64,000 nucleotides of DNA. Source: Roseitranquillus sp963776845 (GTDB lineage: Bacteria; Pseudomonadota; Alphaproteobacteria; Rhodobacterales; Rhodobacteraceae). The notes beneath the pieces are model-generated. The model saw only the letters and a list, made by a program, of their open reading frames with translations. It did no database searches and was not told the DNA's origin. Of this stretch, positions 1 through 8,646 are shown in pieces; the stretch's first letter is position 1, and each line of letters begins with the position of its first letter. Where the stretch lies: positions 496,001-560,000 of the forward strand of contig CAVZOJ010000003.1 of NCBI GenBank assembly GCA_963776845.1. The letters are read 5' to 3'. Both the position numbers and the translations under genes were made by a program.

Positions 1-1
1 G

Positions 2-655
2 ACCTGGGACAGTCGTTGGTTCGCCAATACCAAGGAGTATGGCGACCTTCTGCTCGAGGACGTCAAGATCCGCGAGTTCATCAAGAAGGAATGTAAGCAG
101 GCCGGCATCAGCCGTATCATCATAGAGCGTCCACACCGCAAGTGTCGGGTGACGATCCATACGGCCCGCCCAGGCGTGATTATCGGTAAAAAGGGCGCCG
201 ATATCGAGGTGCTTCGCAAGAAGCTCTCGCAGATGACGGCCAGCGAGCTGCACTTGAACATCGTTGAAGTCCGCAAGCCGGAGCTCGATGCGCAACTCGT
301 GGCCGAATCCATTGCCCAGCAACTTGAGCGCAGGGTCTCCTTCCGTCGCGCGATGAAACGATCTGTTCAGAACGCGATGCGCATGGGCGCGCTGGGCATT
401 CGCGTGAACGTGGCGGGCCGTCTCGGCGGCGCCGAAATCGCCCGGACCGAATGGTACCGTGAAGGGCGCGTGCCGCTCCACACGCTGCGTGCCGATATCG
501 ACTACGCCCTTGCGGAGGCGCAGACGCCCTACGGGATCATCGGGATCAAGGTCTGGATCTTCCGGGGCGAGATCCTCGAGCACGATCCTTCGGCGCGCGA
601 CCGTCGCCAACAGGAGCTTCAGGAAGGTCCCGCCTCGCGCGGCGGCCGGAGGTAA
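2..655 (+). CDS. rpsC: 30S ribosomal protein S3 (5' end outside window)
   Basis: S3 binds the head of the 30S subunit near the mRNA entry channel. The frame is already open at base 2 and gives 217 visible residues, so roughly the first 15-20 residues lie to the left of the window. The KH-domain loop GKKG is at about visible residue 62, followed by the C-terminal S3 domain. A GTG at 149 is internal and not the start, because recognisable S3 sequence precedes it. rplP follows 6 bases later, as expected in the S10 operon. Confidence 0.97.
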   Translation, partial: TWDSRWFANTKEYGDLLLEDVKIREFIKKECKQAGISRIIIERPHRKCRVTIHTARPGVIIGKKGADIEVLRKKLSQMTASELHLNIVEVRKPELDAQLVAESIAQQLERRVSFRRAMKRSVQNAMRMGALGIRVNVAGRLGGAEIARTEWYREGRVPLHTLRADIDYALAEAQTPYGIIGIKVWIFRGEILEHDPSARDRRQQELQEGPASRGGRR

Positions 656-661
656 CGACAA

Positions 662-1075
662 ATGCTGCAACCTAAACGGACGAAGTTCCGCAAACAGCAC
701 AAGGGCCGCATCCACGGCGAAGCCAAGGGCGGCACCGAGCTCGCCTTCGGCACCTTCGGCCTGAAAGCAGCGCAGCCGGAGCGCATTACAGCGCGCCAGA
801 TCGAGGCGGCGCGTCGCGCGATGACGCGCCACATGAAACGCCAAGGTCGCGTCTGGATCCGCATATTTCCGGACACGCCGGTGACGTCGAAGCCGACAGA
901 GGTCCGGATGGGCAAGGGCAAGGGCTCCGTCGATTTCTGGGCCGCCAAGGTCAAGCCTGGCCGTATCATGTTCGAGATTGACGGCGTTGGCGAATTTGTG
1001 GCAAGGGAGGCGCTCCGCCTCGCAGCGATGAAGCTTCCGGTTAAGACGCGAACGGTCGTGCGCGAGGACTGGTAA
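662..1075 (+). CDS. rplP: 50S ribosomal protein L16
   Basis: L16 (137 residues, normal length) sits near the A site and helps place the tRNA acceptor arm. The basic N-terminus begins MLQPKRTKFRKQHKGR, typical of the family. It starts 6 bases after rpsC, so the two are co-transcribed. The 93 bases to rpmC are non-coding and contain a GC-rich stretch but no clear terminator. Confidence 0.97.
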   Translation: MLQPKRTKFRKQHKGRIHGEAKGGTELAFGTFGLKAAQPERITARQIEAARRAMTRHMKRQGRVWIRIFPDTPVTSKPTEVRMGKGKGSVDFWAAKVKPGRIMFEIDGVGEFVAREALRLAAMKLPVKTRTVVREDW

Positions 1076-1168
1076 GGAATTTGTGCCGCGCCCGTGGTTT
1101 GCCCGGGCGCGGTGTCCGTTGGAAAAGCGCCAGGCGTGCCTGGTGACTTCTGAAGGAGAGACACGGAG

Positions 1169-1375
1169 ATGGACGCCAAAGAACTGAGAGACCAGACGCC
1201 GGACCAGCTCCGCGATCGTTTGACCGGCCTCAAGAAGGAATCCTTCAACTTACAATTCCAGCAGGCGACAAATCAGCTCGAGAACACTGCACGTATGCGC
1301 AAGGTCCGCCGCGAGACCGCGCGCGTCATGACCATTCTAAATGAAAAGGCCGCTACGGCCGCGAAAGAGGCCTAA
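1169..1375 (+). CDS. rpmC: 50S ribosomal protein L29
   Basis: L29 (68 residues) lies at the peptide exit tunnel and forms part of the docking site for trigger factor and SRP. The helical pattern with the family sequence LKKESFNLQFQ is clear. AAGGAGA lies 9-14 bases upstream of the ATG. rpsQ follows after 5 bases, the usual L16-L29-S17 order. Confidence 0.96.
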   Translation: MDAKELRDQTPDQLRDRLTGLKKESFNLQFQQATNQLENTARMRKVRRETARVMTILNEKAATAAKEA

Positions 1376-1380
1376 GCAAT

Positions 1381-1614
1381 ATGCCCAAGCGTATTCTGCA
1401 AGGTATCGTGACGAGCGACAAGAATGACCAGACGGTGACCGTCGTGGTTGAGCGTCGTTACAAGCACTCGCTGCTGCACAAGACGGTGCGATCGACCAAA
1501 AAGTACCGCGCCCACGACCCCAAGAATGAGTCGAAGCTCGGCGACATCGTCCGCATTCAGGAATGCGCGCCGGTCTCGAAATCGAAACGCTGGGAGGTCG
1601 TGGCGCAGGCCTGA
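1381..1614 (+). CDS. rpsQ: 30S ribosomal protein S17
   Basis: S17 (77 residues) is a primary 16S rRNA-binding protein with an OB fold. The N-terminus MPKRILQGIVTSDKNDQTV and the RRYKHSLLHK segment are family hallmarks. It is the last gene of the classical S10 operon. The 57 bases to rplN contain an inverted GAGGGCATGCCCTC stretch just ahead of the spc genes. Confidence 0.97.
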   Translation: MPKRILQGIVTSDKNDQTVTVVVERRYKHSLLHKTVRSTKKYRAHDPKNESKLGDIVRIQECAPVSKSKRWEVVAQA

Positions 1615-1671
1615 CTTTCCGGTGCAAACGAAACCCTGAGGGCATGCCCTCAAAGGTCGGGAGACACCTAA

Positions 1672-2040
1672 ATGATCCAGATGCAGACGAATTTGGATGT
1701 CGCTGACAATTCCGGTGCACGCCGGGTTCAGTGCATCAAGGTCCTCGGCGGGTCCAAGCGCAAGTATGCTTCTGTTGGCGACATCATCGTTGTCAGCGTC
1801 AAGGAGGCGATTCCGCGGGGCCGCGTGAAGAAGGGCGACGTCCGTAAGGCCGTGGTTGTGCGCACCGCAAAGGAAGTGAGGCGTGAGGACGGCACCGCGA
1901 TCCGCTTCGACCGGAACGCCGCTGTCATCCTAAACAACCAGAACGAGCCCGTCGGAACCCGCATCTTCGGTCCGGTAGTGCGCGAACTCCGCGCGAAGAA
2001 CTTCATGAAGATCATCTCGCTGGCTCCGGAGGTGCTCTGA
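1672..2040 (+). CDS. rplN: 50S ribosomal protein L14
   Basis: L14 (122 residues) is at the subunit interface and contacts 16S rRNA to form a bridge. The start MIQMQTNLDVADNSGARRV is diagnostic. It opens the spc operon and its stop overlaps the start of rplX, giving likely translational coupling. Confidence 0.98.
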   Translation: MIQMQTNLDVADNSGARRVQCIKVLGGSKRKYASVGDIIVVSVKEAIPRGRVKKGDVRKAVVVRTAKEVRREDGTAIRFDRNAAVILNNQNEPVGTRIFGPVVRELRAKNFMKIISLAPEVL

Positions 2041-2345
2041 TGGCTGCAAAGCTCCGCAAGGGTGATAAGGTCCGCGTGCTCGCGGGCAAGGACAAGGGCC
2101 GCGAGGGTGAGATTGTCCGCGTGATGCCGAAGGATGGCAAGGCAGTGGTCGATGGCGTGAACGTGGCCATTCGGCATCGTCGTCAGCGCCAGAATGAGCA
2201 GGGAGGCCGCGTCCCAGTCGCGTTGCCGATCGACCTCTCGAATCTCGCGCTGATCGATGGGGCAGGGAAGGCCACTCGTGTCGGCTTCCGGATCGAAGAC
2301 GGAAAGAAGGTTCGCTTCGCCAAGACCACGGGGGACGCAATCTGA
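2040..2345 (+). CDS. rplX: 50S ribosomal protein L24
   Basis: L24 (101 residues) is an assembly-initiating protein with an N-terminal KOW motif, seen here as LRKGDKVRVLAGKDKGREG at residues 4-22. The gene shares one base with the rplN stop and one with the rplE start, a tightly coupled trio. Confidence 0.97.
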   Translation: MAAKLRKGDKVRVLAGKDKGREGEIVRVMPKDGKAVVDGVNVAIRHRRQRQNEQGGRVPVALPIDLSNLALIDGAGKATRVGFRIEDGKKVRFAKTTGDAI

Positions 2346-2908
2346 TGCTCGATACCACGAATTACACGCCCCGCCTCCGGTCCTTCTACCGCGACACCGT
2401 CCGCGCCGCGCTCAAGGAAGAGTTCGGATACAAGAACGACATGCAGATCCCGCGCCTGGACAAGATCGTCCTGAACATCGGTTGCGGAGCCGAGGCCGTT
2501 CGCGACGCCAAGAAGGCGCGTTCGGCGCAGGAAGACCTGACGCGGATCGCCGGACAGAAGGCCGTGATCACCAAGGCGAAGAAGTCGATTGCCGGTTTCC
2601 GAGTTCGCGAGGAGATGCCGCTCGGCGCCAAGGTCACACTCCGTGGCGACCGGATGTACGAGTTTTTCGACCGACTCATAACGATCGCCATGCCGCGCGT
2701 CCGCGACTTCCGTGGAGTGCCGGGCAAGTCGTTCGACGGGCGCGGCAACTATGCGACGGGCCTGAAGGAGCACATCGTCTTCCCTGAGATTGAGTACGAC
2801 AAGGTCGACGAGATCTGGGGCATGGACATCGTCATCTGCACGACCGCGAAGACAGACGCGGAAGCCAAGGCGCTGTTGAAGCAGTTCAACATGCCGTTCA
2901 ACAGCTGA
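2345..2908 (+). CDS. rplE: 50S ribosomal protein L5
   Basis: L5 (187 residues, normal) binds 5S rRNA and forms part of the central protuberance. Family segments visible are IPRLDKIVLNIGCG near residue 37, the GAKVTLRG box near 97, and the C-terminal PEIEYDKVDEIWGMDI. It is translationally coupled to rplX. rpsN follows 17 bases on behind GGGAGA. Confidence 0.98.
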   Translation: MLDTTNYTPRLRSFYRDTVRAALKEEFGYKNDMQIPRLDKIVLNIGCGAEAVRDAKKARSAQEDLTRIAGQKAVITKAKKSIAGFRVREEMPLGAKVTLRGDRMYEFFDRLITIAMPRVRDFRGVPGKSFDGRGNYATGLKEHIVFPEIEYDKVDEIWGMDIVICTTAKTDAEAKALLKQFNMPFNS

Positions 2909-2925
2909 GCCTGGGAGACATCGAC

Positions 2926-3232
2926 ATGGCCAAGAAAGCAATGATCGAGCGCGAGAAGAAGCGGCAGAAGCTGGTCGATCAGTATGCCAAGAAGCGCGCT
3001 GAACTGAAGGCGACCGCTGCCGACGAACTCGAAGCCGATGGAGGAGCGGTTCAAGGCGCGCCTCAAGCTTGCCAAGCTGCCGCGGAACTCGTCGCCGACG
3101 CGTCTGCACAATCGCTGCCAGCTGACAGGTCGGCCGCATGCCTATTACCGCAAGCTCAAGATGAGCCGGATCGCGCTGCGCGATCTGGGCAGCCAGGGCC
3201 AGGTCCCCGGCCTCGTGAAGTCGAGCTGGTGA
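2926..3232 (+). CDS. rpsN: 30S ribosomal protein S14 with an apparent +1 frameshift
   Basis: S14 (expected 101 residues) is needed for assembly of the 30S head. The first 37 codons read MAKKAMIEREKKRQKLVDQY and onward in one frame. The rest reads MEERFKARLKLAKLPRNSS to PGLVKSSW in the next frame. The span is 307 bases, one more than 101 codons plus stop, so one extra base lies near 3028-3038. It is the C-terminal-extended, zinc-free type of S14. Because S14 is essential and no second copy is visible, a sequence error is the simplest explanation. True disruption or programmed frameshifting is less likely. Confidence 0.9.
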
Positions 3233-3242
3233 GGAGGGTCAG

Positions 3243-3638
3243 ATGATGAACGATCCTATCGGCGATATGCTGACCCGCATCCGGAATGCTCAACTGAGGC
3301 ATAGGTCAACGGTGCTGACACCCGCTTCTAAGCTGCGCGCTTGGGTGCTCGATGTCCTGAAGGACGAGGGCTATATTCGCGGCTACGAGAGTACAACGGA
3401 CGCCAAAGGGCATCCGGCGCTCGAGATTAGCTTGAAATATTATGAGGGCGCACCCGTCATTCGTGAGATGAAGCGCGTATCCAAGCCTGGGCGTCGAGTC
3501 TACATGGCGGCCAAGGACTTGCCGGCTCCTCGGCAGGGGCTTGGTGTGTCCATTGTGTCCACGCCTCGAGGCGTCATGTCGGACTCGAACGCCCGCAACG
3601 CGAACGTCGGCGGAGAAGTTCTCTGCACGGTATTCTGA
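3243..3638 (+). CDS. rpsH: 30S ribosomal protein S8
   Basis: S8 (131 residues) binds the central domain of 16S rRNA and in many bacteria represses the spc operon post-transcriptionally. Recognised from MNDPIGDMLTRIRNAQ at the N-terminus and the C-terminal GVSIVSTPRGVM box. GAGGAGGGTC sits directly upstream of the ATGATG. The second ATG would give a protein one residue shorter. Confidence 0.98.
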   Translation: MMNDPIGDMLTRIRNAQLRHRSTVLTPASKLRAWVLDVLKDEGYIRGYESTTDAKGHPALEISLKYYEGAPVIREMKRVSKPGRRVYMAAKDLPAPRQGLGVSIVSTPRGVMSDSNARNANVGGEVLCTVF

Positions 3639-3647
3639 GGAGGCAAC

Positions 3648-4181
3648 ATGTCACGTATCGGAAAGAGACCGGTTCCGCTTCCTTCGGGTGTCGAAGCCAA
3701 GCTCGCGGGCCAGACCATCGAGGTGAAGGGACCGAAGGGCACCCGTCAATTTACCGCGACGGATGACGTCACGCTGGCTGTCGAGGAAGGTGCCGTGACT
3801 GTAACGCCGCGCGGAAAGTCCAAGCGGGCACGGCAGCAGTGGGGCATGAGCCGCACGATGGTCGCCAATCTGGTGCACGGCGTCACCCAGGGCTTCAAGC
3901 GAGAGCTGGAAATCCAGGGCGTTGGTTATCGTGCGCAGATGCAGGGCAACGTCCTGAAGCTCAACCTCGGCTTGAGCCACGACGTGGACTTCGCGGTGCC
4001 CGAAGGCGTCACCGTGACTGCGCCGAAGCAGACCCAGATCGTCGTCGAAGGCATTGACGAACAGCAGGTTGGGCAGGTCGCCTCCAACATCCGCGACTGG
4101 CGTCGCCCAGAGCCGTACAAGGGCAAGGGTATTCGATACGCCGGTGAGTACATCTTCCGCAAGGAAGGCAAGAAGAAGTAA
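3648..4181 (+). CDS. rplF: 50S ribosomal protein L6
   Basis: L6 (177 residues) lies near the sarcin-ricin loop and the factor-binding site. The start MSRIGKRPVPLPSGV and the C-terminal PEPYKGKGIRYAGE motif are both present. GAGGAGG is 7 bases before the ATG. rplR follows after 12 bases. Confidence 0.98.
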   Translation: MSRIGKRPVPLPSGVEAKLAGQTIEVKGPKGTRQFTATDDVTLAVEEGAVTVTPRGKSKRARQQWGMSRTMVANLVHGVTQGFKRELEIQGVGYRAQMQGNVLKLNLGLSHDVDFAVPEGVTVTAPKQTQIVVEGIDEQQVGQVASNIRDWRRPEPYKGKGIRYAGEYIFRKEGKKK

Positions 4182-4193
4182 GGAACGACAGAA

Positions 4194-4553
4194 ATGGCAC
4201 TCACGAAGCGAGAGCTGTTCCAGAAGCGCCGACTGCGCACACGGAGCAAGCTGCGTGGCCTTAGCGCCGGGCGCCCGCGCCTGTCGGTCCACCGCAGCAA
4301 CAAGAACATCCACGTCCAGCTTATCGACGATGCCCAAGGTCGGACGCTCGCCTCCGCCTCGTCGCTTGAGAAGGACTTGGGCATCGTCGGCAAGAACAAC
4401 GCCGAGGCAGCAGCCAAGATCGGCACGGCCATCGCCGAACGCGCAAGGCAGGCCGGGATCGAGGAGTGCTACTTCGATCGTGGCGGCTTCATCTACCACG
4501 GCAAGATCCGTGCTTTGGCCGAGGCGGCGCGTGAGGCGGGCCTGAAGTTCTGA
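4194..4553 (+). CDS. rplR: 50S ribosomal protein L18
   Basis: L18 (119 residues) binds 5S rRNA with L5. Recognised from the basic N-terminus, RPRLSVHRSNKNIHVQLID at about residues 27-45, and the C-terminal FDRGGFIYHGKIRALAEAAR. The next 98 bases before rpsE hold a GC-rich inverted sequence but no reading frame. Confidence 0.97.
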   Translation: MALTKRELFQKRRLRTRSKLRGLSAGRPRLSVHRSNKNIHVQLIDDAQGRTLASASSLEKDLGIVGKNNAEAAAKIGTAIAERARQAGIEECYFDRGGFIYHGKIRALAEAAREAGLKF

Positions 4554-4651
4554 GTGCAGGTGGCGCCGCGGCGCCACCTCGATGATCCGGAAGCCCAAGG
4601 CTTACTGGGATCGGCAAGATCGGCGCTCGGCGCCATTCGACAGGAGGCCCA

Positions 4652-5227
4652 ATGGCCAGAGAACCTAGAGGCGGGGGACGCCGCGACCGCGACGAGACCC
4701 CGGAATTCGCCGATCGCCTCGTCGCGATCAATCGCGTGTCGAAGACCGTGAAGGGCGGGAAGCGCTTCGGTTTCGCCGCGCTGGTCGTCGTCGGTGACCA
4801 GAAAGGCCGCGTCGGTTTTGGCAAGGGCAAGGCCAAGGAGGTTCCAGAGGCGATCCGCAAGGCTACGGAGCAGGCCAAGAGAGGAATGATGCGCGTTCCC
4901 CTGCGCGAAGGCCGCACCTTGCATCACGACGTCGAAGGCCGTTGGGGCGCAGGACGGGTCGTGATGCGTACTGCATCGACCGGCACCGGCATCATCGCCG
5001 GCGGTCCGATGCGCGCCGTGTTCGAGATGTTGGGCGTCCAGGACGTCGTGGCAAAGTCGCTCGGCTCGCAGAACCCCTACAACATGATCCGCGCCACCCT
5101 CGACGGCCTCAAGCAGGAGCAGTCTCCTCGCTCCGTGGCGCAGCGCCGGGGCAAGAAGGTGGCCGACATCCTTCCGAAGCGCGACGAGCAGCCCGAAGCC
5201 TCGACCCAAGTCGTGGAGGAGGCGTAG
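4652..5227 (+). CDS. rpsE: 30S ribosomal protein S5
   Basis: S5 (191 residues) has an N-terminal double-stranded-RNA-binding fold and helps set decoding accuracy. Landmarks are LVAINRVSKTVKGGKRFGF near residue 24 and GTGIIAGGPMRAV near 112. The C-terminal tail is longer than in E. coli, as is usual in alphaproteobacteria. rpmD starts 3 bases after the stop. Confidence 0.98.
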   Translation: MAREPRGGGRRDRDETPEFADRLVAINRVSKTVKGGKRFGFAALVVVGDQKGRVGFGKGKAKEVPEAIRKATEQAKRGMMRVPLREGRTLHHDVEGRWGAGRVVMRTASTGTGIIAGGPMRAVFEMLGVQDVVAKSLGSQNPYNMIRATLDGLKQEQSPRSVAQRRGKKVADILPKRDEQPEASTQVVEEA

Positions 5228-5230
5228 GCC

Positions 5231-5419
5231 ATGGCTAAGACCATTATCGTAAAGCAGATTGGCTCGCCAATCCGTCGTCCGGCAAAGCAGCGTCAGACGC
5301 TGATTGGGTTGGGCCTGAACAAGATGCACAGGACGCGGGAGTTGGAGGACACTCCGTCGATCCGCGGAATGGTGAACTCGATCCCGCATCTCGTGGAGAT
5401 CGTCGAGGAGCGGGACTGA
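5231..5419 (+). CDS. rpmD: 50S ribosomal protein L30
   Basis: L30 (62 residues) is a small 23S rRNA-binding protein. The IGSPIRRPAKQRQTLIGLGL segment is diagnostic. It lies between rpsE and rplO as in all standard spc operons. Confidence 0.96.
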   Translation: MAKTIIVKQIGSPIRRPAKQRQTLIGLGLNKMHRTRELEDTPSIRGMVNSIPHLVEIVEERD

Positions 5420-5520
5420 CCGCGTCTCGGCCTCGAGAGGCGCTCCCTCAATGACGTTTAACGCCGTGGTCGGCCGCTTCCCGTCGCTTGGGGGCCGCAT
5501 CCGGCAAAAGGAGAAGCGAC

Positions 5521-5988
5521 ATGAGACTGAACGAACTCAGCGACAACCCTGGCGCAACAAAGCGCAAGAAGCGCGTGGGACGCGGTCCCGGCTCCGGTCT
5601 GGGCAAGACCGCCGGGCGCGGCATCAAGGGTCAGAAATCGCGCTCGGGCGTTGCGATCAACGGCTACGAGGGCGGTCAGATGCCGCTCTACCAGCGTCTG
5701 CCGAAGCGGGGCTTCAACAAGCCGAACCGCAAGGAATTCGCCGTCGTGAATTTGGGGCACATCCAGAAATTCATAGAGGCAGGGAAGCTGGGTGAAGAGA
5801 TCACCGAAAACGAACTTGTCGACTCCGGACTCGTTCGGCGCAAGCGTGATGGCGTCCGGGTGCTCGGAGGCGGCGACCTGACTTCGAAGATTTCATTGAC
5901 CGTTACCGGTGCGTCGCGCTCTGCCATCGATGCGATTGAGAAGGCCGGGGGTTCGATAACCGTCACGTCTCAGCAGGCGGCCGAGTAA
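5521..5988 (+). CDS. rplO: 50S ribosomal protein L15
   Basis: L15 (155 residues) is a late-assembly protein of the large subunit. The start at MRLNELSDNPGATKRKKRVG is chosen over an in-frame ATG at 5488 because L15 proteins begin with this sequence and AAGGAGAAG lies just upstream. The glycine/arginine-rich segment SGLGKTAGRGIKGQKSRSG follows. About 100 bases separate it from secY, including a GC-rich hairpin near 5998-6017. Confidence 0.97.
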   Translation: MRLNELSDNPGATKRKKRVGRGPGSGLGKTAGRGIKGQKSRSGVAINGYEGGQMPLYQRLPKRGFNKPNRKEFAVVNLGHIQKFIEAGKLGEEITENELVDSGLVRRKRDGVRVLGGGDLTSKISLTVTGASRSAIDAIEKAGGSITVTSQQAAE

Positions 5989-6089
5989 GGTGGTTGCAGG
6001 CGGCGACCCCGCCGCCTAGATCGCTATTGTTTTCCTAGCGCCGCCGACCGGAAGACGGTCTGGCGGCGCTTTCATGAAAGGCACTTCTC

Positions 6090-7448
6090 ATGGCATCCGC
6101 AGCCGAACAGATGGCCGCAAACCTCAGCTGGGGAGCGCTCGGCAAGGCCACGGAGCTACGTCAGCGCATTCTCTACGCCCTGGGGCTTCTGATCGTGTAC
6201 CGCATCGGGACCTACATCCCGGTGCCGGGGATCGACGGCGGCGCACTGCGGCAGTTCATGGATCAGGCAGCCACGGGTATCGGCGGCATCCTGAATATGT
6301 TCACCGGGGGTGCAATCAGCCGGATGGGGGTCTTCGCGCTCGGGATCATGCCGTACATCTCAGCGTCGATCATCGTGCAGTTGATGACGGCGATGGTGCC
6401 GAAGCTTGAGCAACTCAAGAAGGAGGGCGAGCAGGGACGGAAGAAGATCAACCAATACACCCGCTACGGCACGGTCTTCCTTGCGACCTTCCAAGCCTAT
6501 GGCCTTGCTGTCAGTCTGGAAGCCGGTGATCTGGTGACGGACCCGGGTTGGTTCTTCCGTATCGCCTGCGTGATCACGCTGGTCGGCGGCACGATGTTCC
6601 TGATGTGGGTCGGAGAGCAAATCACGGCTCGCGGCATCGGCAACGGCATCTCGCTGATCATCTTCGTTGGGATCATCGCCGAAGTGCCGGCGGCACTCGC
6701 ACAGTTCTTCAGCCAAGGCCGGTCGGGCGCGCTGAGCCCTGCCGTGATCATCGGCGTCCTGCTGATGGTGGTCGCGGTGATCGCCTTCGTGGTCTTCATG
6801 GAACGAGCGCTCCGGAAGATCCACATCCAGTACCCTCGGCGGCAGGTCGGCATGAAGATGTACGACGGCGGATCAAGCCATCTTCCGGTGAAGGTCAACC
6901 CTGCCGGCGTCATTCCGGCAATTTTCGCGTCGTCGCTGCTGTTGCTGCCGACGACACTTGCGACGTTCTCCGGCCAGCAGACGGGACCGGTCATGTCTAC
7001 GATCCTGGCCTACTTCGGGCCGGGACAGCCACTCTATTTGTTGTTCTTCGCAGCGATGATCGTGTTCTTCACCTACTTCTACACGTTCAACGTTTCCTTC
7101 AAGACGGAGGACGTGGCTGACAACCTGAAGAACCAGAATGGCTTCATTCCGGGGGTTCGGCCCGGCAAGCGCACGGAAGAATACCTCGACTACGTGGTGA
7201 ACAGGGTGCTCGTGCTAGGCTCGGCATACCTCGCGGGCGTCTGTCTCCTTCCCGAAATCCTGCGCTCGCAACTGGCGATCCCGTTCTACTTCGGCGGGAC
7301 CTCGGTCCTGATCGTGGTGTCCGTGACGATGGATACAATAAATCAGGTTCAGTCCCACCTGCTTGCGCACCAGTATGAAGGTCTGATTGAAAAGTCCCAG
7401 CTGCGCGGCAAGAAGCGCGGGAGCAAGCGAGGGACAGCCAGAAGATGA
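6090..7448 (+). CDS. secY: Preprotein translocase subunit SecY
   Basis: SecY (452 residues) is the channel-forming inner-membrane protein of the Sec translocon, working with SecE, SecG and SecA. Ten hydrophobic segments are visible, with the family box YRIGTYIPVPGID near residue 36 and the cytosolic loop NLKNQNGFIPGVRPGKRTEE near 345. It is in its normal place at the end of the spc operon, and its stop overlaps the start of adk. Confidence 0.98.
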   Translation: MASAAEQMAANLSWGALGKATELRQRILYALGLLIVYRIGTYIPVPGIDGGALRQFMDQAATGIGGILNMFTGGAISRMGVFALGIMPYISASIIVQLMTAMVPKLEQLKKEGEQGRKKINQYTRYGTVFLATFQAYGLAVSLEAGDLVTDPGWFFRIACVITLVGGTMFLMWVGEQITARGIGNGISLIIFVGIIAEVPAALAQFFSQGRSGALSPAVIIGVLLMVVAVIAFVVFMERALRKIHIQYPRRQVGMKMYDGGSSHLPVKVNPAGVIPAIFASSLLLLPTTLATFSGQQTGPVMSTILAYFGPGQPLYLLFFAAMIVFFTYFYTFNVSFKTEDVADNLKNQNGFIPGVRPGKRTEEYLDYVVNRVLVLGSAYLAGVCLLPEILRSQLAIPFYFGGTSVLIVVSVTMDTINQVQSHLLAHQYEGLIEKSQLRGKKRGSKRGTARR

Positions 7449-8086
7449 ACATCATACTTCTCGGACCGCCGGGGGCGGGCAAGGGGACGCAGGCCCGTAA
7501 GTTGGTGGACGAGATGGGGATGGTTCAGCTCTCGACGGGCGACATGCTGCGAGAAGCGCGCACGAGCGGCACGGAGATGGGGAAGGTCGTTGCCGACGTC
7601 ATGGATCGGGGCGATCTCGTGACGGACGAGATCGTCATTGGCCTGATCGAGGAGAAGCTCGAAGAGGGATCCGAAGGCGGCTTCATATTTGATGGGTTTC
7701 CGCGAACTCTTGCACAGGCCGACGCGCTTGCGGCGTTGCTTGAGCGCGTGGATGATCGGCTCGACGCGGCGGTTGCCATGCAGGTCGACGACGCCGCGCT
7801 CGTCGCCCGTATCTCGGGCCGCTTCACGTGCGGCAGTTGCGGAGAGGTCTATCACGACGTTACCCGCCCGCCCGAAAAGGAGGGCGTTTGCGACGTGTGT
7901 GGCGGGACCGAGTTCAAGCGCCGCGCCGACGACACTGAAGAAGCATTAAAGAACCGCCTGATGGAATACTACAAGAAGACGTCTCCGCTTGTGGGATACT
8001 ATCACGCGAAGGCGCTCCTCGAGGTGGTCGACGGTCTGGGCGAGATCGACGAAGTGGCGGCGAGGATACGAGCCGTTCTGACGTGA
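7445..8086 (+). CDS. adk: Adenylate kinase
   Basis: Interconverts ATP plus AMP with two ADP in the cytosol. The P-loop GPPGAGKGT is at residues 7-15, and the AMP-binding DGFPRT lies near residue 80. The lid domain holds a four-cysteine zinc knuckle (CGSC and CDVC at about 126-150). Length 213 is normal. The start overlaps the secY stop by four bases. The secY-adk-rpsM order is common in alphaproteobacteria. Confidence 0.98.
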   Translation: MNIILLGPPGAGKGTQARKLVDEMGMVQLSTGDMLREARTSGTEMGKVVADVMDRGDLVTDEIVIGLIEEKLEEGSEGGFIFDGFPRTLAQADALAALLERVDDRLDAAVAMQVDDAALVARISGRFTCGSCGEVYHDVTRPPEKEGVCDVCGGTEFKRRADDTEEALKNRLMEYYKKTSPLVGYYHAKALLEVVDGLGEIDEVAARIRAVLT

Positions 8087-8262
8087 TGTCCGTACGCGCC
8101 CTTGACGAGGGTCGGGTCACTCTCTAGACACCGCCATCTCGCAAGAGAATTGCCCGATGGGCATCATCCGCTATCGCAAGTCCGAGGTGCTCCCGCGCCG
8201 CGGTCTTACGTTGTGAAAAAAGGTTCCGGCGCTACGGAACCGCAACGAAAGGAAGACGACAC

Positions 8263-8631
8263 GTGGCACGTATCGCCGGCGTGAACATCCCCACCGCCAA
8301 GCGCGTCCCGATCGCGCTCACCTACATCACCGGAATCGGCCAGAGCGCTGCGCGCGAGATTTGCGACGCGGTCGGGATCGACCAGTCCCGGCGCGTGAAT
8401 GAGCTCAGCGACGCTGAGGTCCTGCAGATCAGAGAGCACATCGACGCCAATTTGACGGTCGAAGGCGACCTGAGGCGCGATACCCAGATGAACATCAAGC
8501 GCCTGATGGACCTGGGCTGCTATCGGGGACTTCGCCATCGCCGCAACCTCCCCGTGCGCGGTCAGCGCACTCATACGAATGCCCGCACGCGCAAGGGCCC
8601 GGCGAAGCCGATTGCCGGCAAGAAGAAGTAA
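8263..8631 (+). CDS. rpsM: 30S ribosomal protein S13
   Basis: S13 (122 residues) contacts P-site tRNA and the large subunit. The start codon is GTG, giving MARIAGVNIPTAKRV, with GAAAGGAAG upstream. The C-terminal RHRRNLPVRGQRTHTNARTR motif is intact. It begins the alpha-operon part of the block. The 176 bases after adk contain no supported gene, though they may hold a promoter. Confidence 0.98.
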   Translation: MARIAGVNIPTAKRVPIALTYITGIGQSAAREICDAVGIDQSRRVNELSDAEVLQIREHIDANLTVEGDLRRDTQMNIKRLMDLGCYRGLRHRRNLPVRGQRTHTNARTRKGPAKPIAGKKK

Positions 8632-8646
8632 GGGGAGCGCAGAGTC

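Noticed and set aside
149..655. rpsC starting at the GTG at 149
   Set aside because: The frame is open to base 2 and encodes recognisable S3 sequence upstream.
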